Assembly: GCA_001769835.1 (NCBI GenBank)
Contig: MEPR01000068.1
Coordinates: 17,420-81,419 of the forward strand
Source: Bdellovibrionales bacterium GWB1_55_8
GTDB lineage: Bacteria > Bdellovibrionota > UBA1018
Direction: 5' to 3'
Length of the DNA: 64,000 nucleotides
In this document: positions 52,020 to 61,182 of the stretch, in pieces
Layout: each line of letters opens with the position of its first letter
Position numbering within the stretch: position 1 is the first letter of the stretch
Position numbers and translations under genes: made by a program
Notes under the pieces: generated by a model
The model's input: only the letters and a program-made list of their open reading frames with translations
Database searches by the model: none
What the model was told of the DNA's origin: nothing

Positions 52020-53241
52020 GAAGCCCGCCAGAAACACCGCGGAAAGACATCTCTCCCTGGTCGGGGAACAGCCCGGGAGCAAGTACCAGGTGCTGTTTGA
52101 TCAGGCGACAGACGCGATCCTGACCGCGACCCACGACGGTCAGATTGATGCCGCGAATCTGGCGATGGAGAATCTCACGGGTTATCTGAAATCCGAACTG
52201 ACGGATGCGCAGGTCTCAATTTTAGTTCCCGACGAAAACCGGATGCGCCTGCATCATCGAATGCGGCCCCTTACCCCCTCACTGTTTTCGACGCCAGGGA
52301 CGCATGAGGACATCGCGATCCTTAGAAAAGACGGTTACATACGGCTCGTCGATCTGAACGTACGAATCCTCAGCGAGGGAACAGATGGGCGCGAACCTTA
52401 CGCCTTGGCACTTTTCCGGGACGTCACGGAAAAGAAAGCCATGGAACGCGAACTGATCACCAAGCACACCGAACTGCGGAATGCTTACTTTCAGCTGGAG
52501 AAAAACAACGCCGAACTCAAGGCAATGCAGGACACGCTCGTTCAGGCGGGAAAAATGGCGGCACTCGGGGAACTAGCAGCCGGCATCGCGCATGAACTCA
52601 ATCAGCCGCTCCAAGGCATCCGCGGATACGCGCAGGAGCTTCAGGGCATCCTGCAATCCGGAGCCGAAGACGTGAGATCTTCCCTCGCGGAGATCATTTC
52701 GAATTCCGATAAGATGGCCGCGATCATCGGGCATCTGCGCTCGTTCACCAGAAAGTCCGTTGAAAAGCACGAATTCACAAACATTCACCTGGCGGTCGAC
52801 GAGTCGCTGAAAATGCTTTCGCGGCAGTTCGCGGCCCGTGGAATCACGGTGCAGAGGAAGTTCGGCGAGAATGTGCCCCAGATCTACGCCAATCCCCTGC
52901 AGCTTGAGCAGGTGTTCATCAACCTGGCCACCAATGCGCGCGACGCCATCGAGGCTACCGGACGCGGACGCGGAACCATCAGCATCCATACCAAAAGGTC
53001 GGGCAACTTCATTGAAGTCCTTTATCGTGACGACGGCTGCGGCATGACGGAGAGGACAAAAACCAAGGCATTCAACCCCTTCTTCACCACGAAAGATGTG
53101 GGCCGTGGAATGGGTCTGGGCCTCAGTCTGAGTTACGGAATTCTGACAAAACTTCACGGGTCTATCGTGGTTGAAAGCGAGCTCGGAAAGGGCGCCGCTT
53201 TTGTAATCCGAATTCCCGTCGATTTCAGGGAGCTGGCATGA
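52006..53241 (+). CDS. PAS-domain sensor histidine kinase
   Basis: PAS (FDQATDAILTATHDGQIDAANLAMENLTGY), LAAGIAHELNQPLQGIRGYAQEL, HATPase motifs. Confidence 0.93.
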   Translation: MHTAKKPARNTAERHLSLVGEQPGSKYQVLFDQATDAILTATHDGQIDAANLAMENLTGYLKSELTDAQVSILVPDENRMRLHHRMRPLTPSLFSTPGTHEDIAILRKDGYIRLVDLNVRILSEGTDGREPYALALFRDVTEKKAMERELITKHTELRNAYFQLEKNNAELKAMQDTLVQAGKMAALGELAAGIAHELNQPLQGIRGYAQELQGILQSGAEDVRSSLAEIISNSDKMAAIIGHLRSFTRKSVEKHEFTNIHLAVDESLKMLSRQFAARGITVQRKFGENVPQIYANPLQLEQVFINLATNARDAIEATGRGRGTISIHTKRSGNFIEVLYRDDGCGMTERTKTKAFNPFFTTKDVGRGMGLGLSLSYGILTKLHGSIVVESELGKGAAFVIRIPVDFRELA

Positions 53242-54746
53242 AAACGCAAGGAGACAATATGAAAGCACGAATCATAGTAGTGGATGACGAGGAAACGATC
53301 CGCAAGCTGCTCAAGTCCCGCCTCGAACGGGATGGCTATGAAGTAATCACCGCTACCGGCGCCGAAGAGGCCCGAGCCGCGTTTTCAGGCGACCGCGACG
53401 CCGCCGTCATCGTGACGGACCTTCGGATGCCGGGCGAGGATGGCTTTGCCGTCGCTCAATGGGCGCGACAGCACCATCCGGATACGTGCATCGTCGTGAT
53501 CACCGGTCACGGTGAAAAAGAAGCCGCGATTCGCGCCATTCGAAGCGGAGCATCGGATTACCTTGAGAAGCCCTTTGATATGGACGAAATCAGTCATGCC
53601 GTGAAACGCGGAGTCGCCGAGTACACGCTTCGTCGCGAAAACCGCGAGCTACTCGCGCGCTTCCAGGCACGAGCGGAAAGAATCGAGGGTGTCGCGGAAG
53701 ACAAGACCTGGTTTGTCTCGACCTCAACGTCCATGGCCCACGTCAATGAATGGCTTACCGTGCTCAGACGCGAGGCCATGCGCGGCGCCGCTGAAGAACC
53801 CTCAGTGCTGATCACCGGCGAAAGCGGCACGGGCAAGGAAGGGATCGCCAGAATGATTCACGCGGGTTCGCGAAGAGGCCGCGCCGCATGGGTGGCGGTG
53901 AACTGCGCCAATTTCTCGGAACAGCTTCTCGAATCCGAACTCTTCGGACATGAACGCGGTGCCTTCACGGGCGCCAGCTCGCTCAAGCGCGGCCTGTTCG
54001 AGCTAGCGTCCGGCGGAACATTGTTCCTCGATGAAATCGGGGAAATGGATCCCAAGCTCCAGGCAAAGCTTCTTCGCGTTCTCCAGGAACATAAATTCCG
54101 CCGTCTGGGAGGAACCACCGACCTGGATTCCGATGTGCGCATTATCGCGGCGACCAACCGTGACCTTCAGGAGGAAATCCACGCAGGAAGATTCCGAGAA
54201 GACCTGTTCCACAGAATGAACCGGGTGGTGATCGATTTGCCCGCTCTGCGAAACCGTTCCGAGGACATCATTCCGATGGCATCCCGCTTTGCTGAAGCGG
54301 CCTTCAGGGCTCGTGGAAAGCGTTTTGAAGGGTTCGCGCCCGAAGCAGAGAAAGCACTCGGGGCCTATTCCTGGCCCGGAAATGTTCGCGAGCTCATGAA
54401 TGTCGTGGAACGCGCCGCTCTGATCTCGACAGAATCAGCGAGGCTCACCCCTGAGCACCTTTCCCTCCCTGAGACGAACCGCGGTTATTCTCAGACAGAG
54501 TCAGGGCGCAAGCTGGAACTTGTCCGCACACCTTTTTCAACTCCGGTACAAGACATTTCGAACTACACGGCTTTGAAAAAACAGTGGAGCGAGTCCTTTG
54601 AACGCGAGTATCTTACTGCGGCACTGGCCAAGCATGGGGGCAACGTCTCCGCCGCTGCCCGCGAAGCCAAGCTCGATCGCAGTAACTTTCTGAGGCTCCT
54701 CAGGAAATACGCGCTCCGGGCTCAGGTCTTCCGGAAAGCGGCCTGA
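53238..54746 (+). CDS. sigma-54-dependent response regulator (REC-AAA+-HTH)
   Basis: VDDEETIRKLL, TDLRMPGEDG, GESGTGKEG, GAFTGASS; ATGA overlap with kinase. Confidence 0.94.
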   Translation: MKTQGDNMKARIIVVDDEETIRKLLKSRLERDGYEVITATGAEEARAAFSGDRDAAVIVTDLRMPGEDGFAVAQWARQHHPDTCIVVITGHGEKEAAIRAIRSGASDYLEKPFDMDEISHAVKRGVAEYTLRRENRELLARFQARAERIEGVAEDKTWFVSTSTSMAHVNEWLTVLRREAMRGAAEEPSVLITGESGTGKEGIARMIHAGSRRGRAAWVAVNCANFSEQLLESELFGHERGAFTGASSLKRGLFELASGGTLFLDEIGEMDPKLQAKLLRVLQEHKFRRLGGTTDLDSDVRIIAATNRDLQEEIHAGRFREDLFHRMNRVVIDLPALRNRSEDIIPMASRFAEAAFRARGKRFEGFAPEAEKALGAYSWPGNVRELMNVVERAALISTESARLTPEHLSLPETNRGYSQTESGRKLELVRTPFSTPVQDISNYTALKKQWSESFEREYLTAALAKHGGNVSAAAREAKLDRSNFLRLLRKYALRAQVFRKAA

Positions 54747-54861
54747 TTTCAACCCCGCTCCCGGGGTAGTACGCACGCATGTGTCCTCGGGGGCACAGGA
54801 GTATCCGTGACCCTGAGCCTCTGAAGTTCCTGGTTTCATTGAAGTCGCATTCCCGGTTCGC

Positions 54862-54877
54862 TGGCACTGCTCATGCT
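54862..54877 (+). promoter_or_regulatory. putative sigma-54 (-24/-12) promoter upstream of GGDEF gene
   Basis: TGGCAC-TGCTC-ATGCT matches TGGCAC-N5-TTGCW with one mismatch; invariant GG and GC at correct spacing. Confidence 0.6.
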
Positions 54878-54923
54878 CCTACTCTTCGCAAGGTGACCGA
54901 GTCACCCGAGGAGGAGCCGGACC

Positions 54924-55514
54924 ATGAACAAGCAGTACGTCAGCGAACCCGTGGAACCGAACGTGGAAGCCAAAATCGAAATCATGCGCGGAATGCTGCG
55001 CAAACTGGATCAGGAACTGGGTCGTCTGGAGTCGCTTTTTGACGAGCGCTACGCCCGCGATGATTTGACGGGGCTCTTGAGACGAAACGCATTTCAGATT
55101 CGGTCAGAGAACCTGTTTTCCAGATGCCGCGAAACGGGTGCCAATCACGGGCTTTTGCTCCTGGATCTTGACCATTTCAAAAAGCTCAACGACTCCTTCG
55201 GACACCACGCCGGCGACCACCTCCTGAAAAACATTGGCCAGCTCCTGAGATCCTATGAGTCTCCGGATTGCGTGGTGTGTCGCTTCGGCGGGGAGGAATT
55301 CGCTCTCGCTGTCCGCGGCAATCCTGCGCAAATTGCGGAGGAGATCAGAAAAGAAGTTCAGCGACTTGCAATCGAAGCTCCTTTTTCGTGCACGGCAAGC
55401 ATCGGAATGAAATTATCCAACGGCACCGAGACGACGGAAGACCTTCTCCGAGCGGCAGACCAGGCCCTCTACCGGGCAAAGGATCTTGGGCGAAACCGCG
55501 TGGAGGCGGCATGA
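54924..55514 (+). CDS. GGDEF-domain diguanylate cyclase
   Basis: DDLTGLLRRNAF, FGGEEFALAV active-site motif. Confidence 0.93.
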   Translation: MNKQYVSEPVEPNVEAKIEIMRGMLRKLDQELGRLESLFDERYARDDLTGLLRRNAFQIRSENLFSRCRETGANHGLLLLDLDHFKKLNDSFGHHAGDHLLKNIGQLLRSYESPDCVVCRFGGEEFALAVRGNPAQIAEEIRKEVQRLAIEAPFSCTASIGMKLSNGTETTEDLLRAADQALYRAKDLGRNRVEAA

Positions 55515-55578
55515 TCAGTTGCGAGCTCCGCCGAGGTTCGCTAACCTTAATGAACAGTCGTGATTGATTGGAGAGATC

Positions 55579-56139
55579 ATGTTCGGTCGCCCGCTTCTCA
55601 TTGCAACAATTCTCGCGGTTTCATGGAGCTCAAATGCGTGGGCACAGCCTGGCTCTGCCGAAGATGAAATGATCGAGGAACTGAATCGGGTCAAACAGAT
55701 GCAGGCCAATTCGATGCAGATGTTGAACTCGATGAATCCCCTGTCCAGCTCGCCGAGTCTCCAGGGCGGCGCCAGCTTCGGTCAAGCGGATCCCGCCGTT
55801 CAGCAACTCATGCAGAACCTTCAATCACTCGAGAAAAATCCTGTTGTACAGACACTTCGTAACGCACTTCAGAAACCGGAGTTCACGCGTGCATTGGACC
55901 AGATCCTGCGACACCCGAAGAAGAAGGAACTTCTCTACGCTCAGATAGGTTGGATACTGTTCATGATGCTTTTCAGAGCATGGCGTCTGTCGCGTCCGGG
56001 TCACTGGCTTTTAAAAATCTGGACTCGTCTGTGGACTTTCGCGCTCCTCACAGGAGGTACTGCCCTGGTGGTCCCGACAATCATACTCGGCGAACCCTAT
56101 TTAATGATTATTCGTTCTTTGATCGGAGCCTGGAAATGA
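55579..56139 (+). CDS. hypothetical membrane protein
   Basis: Signal peptide and C-terminal TM segments; start set at MFGRPLLIATIL. Confidence 0.65.
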   Translation: MFGRPLLIATILAVSWSSNAWAQPGSAEDEMIEELNRVKQMQANSMQMLNSMNPLSSSPSLQGGASFGQADPAVQQLMQNLQSLEKNPVVQTLRNALQKPEFTRALDQILRHPKKKELLYAQIGWILFMMLFRAWRLSRPGHWLLKIWTRLWTFALLTGGTALVVPTIILGEPYLMIIRSLIGAWK

Positions 56140-56154
56140 AGCTCCAGAAACAAT

Positions 56155-56188
56155 AAAGGACTCGGAGGATTGCGCCTCCGAGTCCTTT
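56155..56188. terminator. bidirectional terminator between convergent genes
   Basis: Perfect 14-bp stem AAAGGACTCGGAGG-ATTGCG-CCTCCGAGTCCTTT. Confidence 0.75.
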
Positions 56189-56291
56189 ATAGCCACGGGC
56201 ATCACTTCTGTGTGGGGGGGGGAAGTGGGGACGCCCATGGAACGAACTTGGTCCTTTTAATAGCCGGTGCCTGAAAAAGAAGCAATAAAAA

Positions 56292-57251
56292 TTATTGTGT
56301 AGAAAATTTCAGGAAACTAGCTCGGACTGCGTGAGCATGACAGGTCTCAATTTCCAGGTCCGTGAGGCCCATTCGATCACGACAGATCTCAAACTCGGAC
56401 GGCAGGGTGACGCCGAAAATCGTCGGATCATCCGTATTGATAGTCACAGGAACGCCTGCCCTCAGAAGCTGCGGCAACGGATGTTCCTCGCGCGATTTCA
56501 CGGCTCGAGTCAACCAGTTGCTGGTCGGACACATCTCCAGGCAAATGCTTTTTTCACTAAGATATTCAAGAAGTTGTCCATCTAAAATAGAGGAAACGCC
56601 ATGGCCGATTCTTCGCGCTCCCAAGAATTCAATCGCTTCCCAGATACTCTCAGGACCCGTTGCCTCTCCTGCGTGAATCGTCACCTGGGCTCCGGCCTCA
56701 CGCGCGGGCCGGAAAGCTTCCTCAAACATCCTGCAGGGGAAATCCTGCTCGTTTCCGGCCAGGTCCAGGCCAATGAATCGAGTGCGATTCTGAAGATAAA
56801 ATTCAACCGTCCTCGCAGCCGAATCAACCCCGTAGTTCCTGGAAGCAATGCAGATCAAACCCGCCTGCATCAACGGCAGGTCCCGCAAAGCCCGTCGCAT
56901 GCCGCTTTCAAAACCGTCCAGGATATCGTTCCAGGACAAGCCGTTCAGCTCACAGACGAAGCTTGGCGAGAAACGAAGCTCGACGGCTGTGGTCCCTTCA
57001 CGAGCACAGTCATGGACGGTTTCATACGCAACCCGCTCCAGTACTTCGGGGCGATCGAGCACCTGCTGCAACAACCGAAACCGATCCAGAACCGAATCGA
57101 GATCCTGCAAAGGACTGTGCAACACCACCTTATCGCGGAAGCCGGCTAAAGAAGAGCTCTGCCCCTCGAGGCCACGCTCCTGCGCCAGCTCAAGTAATGT
57201 CTCAAGCCTGAGTGAAATATCGAGATGTCGATGGAGTTCGACCTTCATCAA
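56292..57251 (-). CDS. add: adenosine deaminase
   Basis: KVELHRHLDISLR, VTIHAGEATGPESIWEAI, RIGHGVSS, CPTSNWLT, PVTINTDDPTIFG. Confidence 0.92.
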   Translation of the reverse strand: MMKVELHRHLDISLRLETLLELAQERGLEGQSSSLAGFRDKVVLHSPLQDLDSVLDRFRLLQQVLDRPEVLERVAYETVHDCAREGTTAVELRFSPSFVCELNGLSWNDILDGFESGMRRALRDLPLMQAGLICIASRNYGVDSAARTVEFYLQNRTRFIGLDLAGNEQDFPCRMFEEAFRPAREAGAQVTIHAGEATGPESIWEAIEFLGARRIGHGVSSILDGQLLEYLSEKSICLEMCPTSNWLTRAVKSREEHPLPQLLRAGVPVTINTDDPTIFGVTLPSEFEICRDRMGLTDLEIETCHAHAVRASFLKFSTQ

Positions 57252-58069
57252 ACGGCCATGATATGAGCACCGCTATCCAGATACAAGGTGCTTCCGGTCA
57301 CATGAAGGCCTCCGGGCCCGCAAAGAAACGCTCCCATTTCCCCCACGTCTTCTGCCGAAATGTTTTCACGAAGAGGCGTTTTTTCTTCAGCCGCCGCCAG
57401 CATGGTCCGGAAATTCCGGATCCCTGCGGCAGCGAGTGTCTTCACCGGTCCCGCCGAGATGGCATTAACGCGGATTTTGCTCGGTCCGAGATCATAAGCG
57501 AGGTAACGAACGCTGGCTTCCAATGCCGCCTTGGCCACGCCCATCACGTTGTAATTCGGAACCACCTTTTCGGCGCCATAATAAGACAGCGTCAGGATTG
57601 TCCCGCCATTCTTCATCAAAGGCTCTGCCCGCCGGGCAGTGGCCACCAGGCTGTAAGCACTGATATCCATCGCCACTCGAAAACCATCGCGCGAAGTATT
57701 CAGGAACCGCCCTTCGAGGTCCTCCCTGTTCGCGAACGCGACGGAATGCACGAGGATATCAAGCCCTCCCCATTTCTGCGCGACCTGCTCGAAAATCGCA
57801 TCAATCTGCGCGTCATCAGAAACATCGCAGGGGTGAATCAGCTCGGCCCCGACGCTTTCGGCAAGAGGACGAACGCGTCGCTCAAGAGCGTCTCCCAGGT
57901 AATTGAACGCCAAACGTGCCCCGCCCTCGTGAAGCTTCCGCGCGATTGCCCAGCCAAGGCTTCGCTCGTTGGCGACACCCAGAATCAGTGCCTTTTTTCC
58001 CGTAAATATCCCGCCAGACAGATTTCCAGAAACACCTTTATCCGCATTCACCGCTTTTTCCTGTTGCAT
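57248..58069 (-). CDS. fabI: enoyl-[acyl-carrier-protein] reductase (NADH)
   Basis: LGVANERSLGWAIA, ILTLSYYGAEKVVPNYNVMGVAKAALEASVRYLA, RVNAISAGPVKTLAA; start set at MQQEKAVN. Confidence 0.94.
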   Translation of the reverse strand: MQQEKAVNADKGVSGNLSGGIFTGKKALILGVANERSLGWAIARKLHEGGARLAFNYLGDALERRVRPLAESVGAELIHPCDVSDDAQIDAIFEQVAQKWGGLDILVHSVAFANREDLEGRFLNTSRDGFRVAMDISAYSLVATARRAEPLMKNGGTILTLSYYGAEKVVPNYNVMGVAKAALEASVRYLAYDLGPSKIRVNAISAGPVKTLAAAGIRNFRTMLAAAEEKTPLRENISAEDVGEMGAFLCGPGGLHVTGSTLYLDSGAHIMAV

Positions 58070-58223
58070 TCGGGATTTGTAGACGACGAGAGACCTCCTA
58101 GCAAGCCTCAAAATCAGCTGTCGTTACCATGACTTACCCTCGCCCCCAAACCGTGGATGCTAAAAACGAAGGCCTCAAGGGCTGCAGCGAAAGAACCGAT
58201 AGAGTCATAAGGAGTGCACTCCA

Positions 58224-58883
58224 GTGTCAGATTCAGATGAAGACTCTTTAGAGCTAAATACGGTATTGGAAGCGCCGCCCTCGCTGGATTCACCAGGGGC
58301 GAACATGGGCTCCCTTCTCACGGAGGACTCTTTGGCTTCCGTGATGGCTAGAGGAGCGGCGGTCGACTCCTTTCTTCGGCTGATCACCCGGGACTGCAAT
58401 TTCCAGGATTTCATGCGCGAACTTCTTCTGATCGTCATGAAAGCGGTCAAGTCCGAGGCCGGATCCATCCTCGAAGTGAATCATTCGAGCAACACCCTCT
58501 TCTTCCGCGCAGTGGTGGGTCAGAGCTCCGATCACCTGACCAAATTCACGGTGCCCATCGGTCAAGGGCTCGCGGGTCACGTCGCTGAGTCACGTCAGCC
58601 ATTCGTGGTGGATAATATCTCCGAAAACAAGATCCACCTGAAATCAATTCAAAAAGCTGTCGGTTTCGATGCGCGCAACCTCGTGGCCATGCCCATCGTG
58701 GTACGCGGAAAAATTTATGGAGTTCTTGAACTTTTGAATCGCGTGGGCGAAAGCTCCTTCACGCCGGCGGATGTCGAGCTTCTGAATTACCTCTGCGAAA
58801 CCATGGCCAAGGCCATCGAAGCCCGGCTGCTGATCGGTTGGAATGCCAAAAGCACTTCCACTTCGAAAAAGGAGGCCGCATGA
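58224..58883 (+). CDS. GAF-domain protein
   Basis: KAVKSEAGSILEVNHSSNTLFFRAVVGQSSDHLTKFTVPIGQGLAGHVAESRQPFVVDNI. Confidence 0.9.
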   Translation: MSDSDEDSLELNTVLEAPPSLDSPGANMGSLLTEDSLASVMARGAAVDSFLRLITRDCNFQDFMRELLLIVMKAVKSEAGSILEVNHSSNTLFFRAVVGQSSDHLTKFTVPIGQGLAGHVAESRQPFVVDNISENKIHLKSIQKAVGFDARNLVAMPIVVRGKIYGVLELLNRVGESSFTPADVELLNYLCETMAKAIEARLLIGWNAKSTSTSKKEAA

Positions 58884-60046
58884 GCGACTCCCCACGCGAT
58901 GTTCAGGCCAGAGTGGTTCCGGTGAATTCAGCGCCAAAGATCACCATGAAATTTCTGATCAAGACATTGATCAAATACAATGCCTCAGACCTTCACCTGA
59001 AAGCAGGACGTCCGCCGCTCTATCGGATCAACGGCAAAATCGTGCCGGTAAAAATGCCGGATCTCCTCCCCGACCAGATCAGTTCCATCTTTTTTGAGTT
59101 GCTTAATCCGGAACAGATGAAAACTCTCGAAAAGGAGAGGCAGCTGAATCTCTCATTCCTGGTGGAGGACACCGGTCGATTCCGCTGCAATATCTACTAT
59201 CACATGGGATCGATCGGCGCTGCGATACGCATGGTGCCGCTGGTGATTCCTACCTTTGACTCTCTGGGCCTCCCGTCTGTACTGAAAGAGTTCTGCCAGA
59301 GGCCGCGAGGCCTCGTACTGGTGACCGGCGCGAGCGGCGCCGGAAAATCCACGACGCTGGCCGCAATGATTCAGTACGTTAACGAAAACAGTCACGTTCA
59401 CATCCTCTCGCTGGACGACCCGATCGAATTCGTTTATCGCGACGAGAAAGCCCTCATCACCCAGCGCGAGATCGGTACGGATGTTCCGAACCTGACCGAC
59501 GCGCTCCAGGCGGGGCTTCGACAGGACCCCGACGTGATCGTGATCGGGGAGCTTCTCAGCAAGGAAATGATCCAGATCGCCCTGACCGCCGCCGAAACCG
59601 GGCACCTGGTCATGGCGACGCTCCATACGAATGATGCAACCAGCGCTCTGAACCGCATCAGCGAAATCTTCCCACCTGACGGTCAACAGCAAATTCGGGT
59701 TCAGCTCGCTTCATCGCTCGTAGGTGTCGTCTCGCAACAGCTACTCTCCCGCGCGGACGGCAACGGACGGGTGGTCGCCTGCGAGGTCATGGTGAAATCC
59801 CCGGTTATCGAGGAATACATTCGGAAAAACGAGATCAACGCCATTGCCGATGCGATCGCCAATTCCAACAATCATTACAAAATGCAGACGATGGACCAGG
59901 CCCTCTCGCGGTTGGTGCAGGCGGGCGTTGTAACGATGGAAGAAGCATCGAAAGGCTCGCATTCCCCGGATGACTTGAAACTTCTGGTCGCCGGAATCAC
60001 GCGGGAACGCGGGTTTGAAGTTATGGACCGCGGTCAGGCGGCCTAA
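58880..60046 (+). CDS. PilT-like type IV pilus retraction ATPase family protein
   Basis: NASDLHLKAGRPPLYRINGKI, GASGAGKSTTLAAMI, LTAAETGHLVMATLHTNDA; ATGA overlap with GAF gene. Confidence 0.92.
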   Translation: MSDSPRDVQARVVPVNSAPKITMKFLIKTLIKYNASDLHLKAGRPPLYRINGKIVPVKMPDLLPDQISSIFFELLNPEQMKTLEKERQLNLSFLVEDTGRFRCNIYYHMGSIGAAIRMVPLVIPTFDSLGLPSVLKEFCQRPRGLVLVTGASGAGKSTTLAAMIQYVNENSHVHILSLDDPIEFVYRDEKALITQREIGTDVPNLTDALQAGLRQDPDVIVIGELLSKEMIQIALTAAETGHLVMATLHTNDATSALNRISEIFPPDGQQQIRVQLASSLVGVVSQQLLSRADGNGRVVACEVMVKSPVIEEYIRKNEINAIADAIANSNNHYKMQTMDQALSRLVQAGVVTMEEASKGSHSPDDLKLLVAGITRERGFEVMDRGQAA

Positions 60047-60089
60047 GCTGCCCCTTGTTTTTTCACATCGGCCGGACGATCATCGTTAA

Positions 60090-60857
60090 ATGTCATTTCG
60101 AGCTGTGACTCGGGCGATCCTGATCTTTCTTATCCCGGCAATCCCCCTCTCCGCCTTAGGCGCGCTCATCGGGGGCGGCATCGGAGCCTTGGTCGGAGCC
60201 ACTGTGGCGGTAACAGGAATTCTGCTGCTCGGATTTTATTCCGAAGCTCTGCTGATTCGCGCCCACTCGGCGACAATGGAACTGCCCCTTGGGTTGCCAA
60301 AGACACTGGAATGCGCATGCGCCTGCAGCGCGCTTCCCATTCCTCGTCTGACGATTTTCCCGGGCGCCACCCCGACGGCGCTGGCCATCAGGGGATTCAG
60401 AGGGAACGGGATCGTGATCCTGAGTCAGGGAATGGTCGCGCTGCTTCCGGAAGAACAGCTGAGGGCCGTTCTGAAAAAAGCCGCGAAAGAGCTACGCGAA
60501 CCGGGATTGTCGGTTCGGTCGCTCGCGGCGGTACTCAGTCTCGCGGTACTGCGCGCATTTCCGGACGCCTGGGCGGATGTATTCTTCGCCGATCAGAGAA
60601 TTGACGCGAAAGCTTCGCGCCGTCTGACACCGGGAATGGCTCTGGGATTCCTATTACTGTTCCCTCTATTGAGAACTTTTCTACGCTTGAGCTCGGCTCG
60701 CGGGATCGCTCATTCCTCTGAGGACGATTTCTTCGATCAGGCCGCTCGGGTCGTGAACCGTCACTGCCTCCCCCCCGGCAGCTCCAGAGTCGAATTGAGC
60801 GTACGCCCCCTTTCAATTGTGCCCGCGCATCCGGTTGGACAACTCCCGCTTGTCTAA
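60090..60857 (+). CDS. HtpX/M48-like membrane protein lacking the HExxH motif
   Basis: Two N-terminal TM; PIPRLTIFPGATPTALAIRGFRGNGIVILSQGMVALLPEEQLRAVLKKAAKEL parallels HtpX but without zinc ligands. Confidence 0.6.
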   Translation: MSFRAVTRAILIFLIPAIPLSALGALIGGGIGALVGATVAVTGILLLGFYSEALLIRAHSATMELPLGLPKTLECACACSALPIPRLTIFPGATPTALAIRGFRGNGIVILSQGMVALLPEEQLRAVLKKAAKELREPGLSVRSLAAVLSLAVLRAFPDAWADVFFADQRIDAKASRRLTPGMALGFLLLFPLLRTFLRLSSARGIAHSSEDDFFDQAARVVNRHCLPPGSSRVELSVRPLSIVPAHPVGQLPLV

Positions 60858-60902
60858 AATCCTGTCCGGCGGTAAATGCTAAGGGAATCAGGAGGAAGAC
60901 AA

Positions 60903-61178
60903 GTGGCGAAACAAGCTTCCGAATTTCCAAAAATTGACCTGACCACTTTTTTTCTGTCGATTTCTTCGGCCGCCTTCATGGGACTTGGGATCGGCGATGC
61001 GAACGAGCGTCGCATCGATTTGGATCTGGCCCGACAGAATATTGATCTACTCGAACTGATGCAGGAGAAAACTCGCGGCAACCGCACTCCTGAGGAAGAC
61101 AGGCTTCTCGAGCAGCTTCTGTTCGAAACACGCCTCAGATACGTCGAGACCCAACGAAATCTCGAAAAAAAAGGATAA
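60903..61178 (+). CDS. hypothetical small protein
   Basis: GTG start with AGGAGG upstream; immediately upstream of degP-like gene. Confidence 0.65.
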   Translation: MAKQASEFPKIDLTTFFLSISSAAFMGLGIGDANERRIDLDLARQNIDLLELMQEKTRGNRTPEEDRLLEQLLFETRLRYVETQRNLEKKG

Positions 61179-61182
61179 GCGA

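Noticed and set aside
52573-53268. 231-aa minus-strand ORF
   Set aside because: Antisense to the PAS histidine kinase
57212-58132. 306-aa plus-strand ORF
   Set aside because: Antisense to fabI
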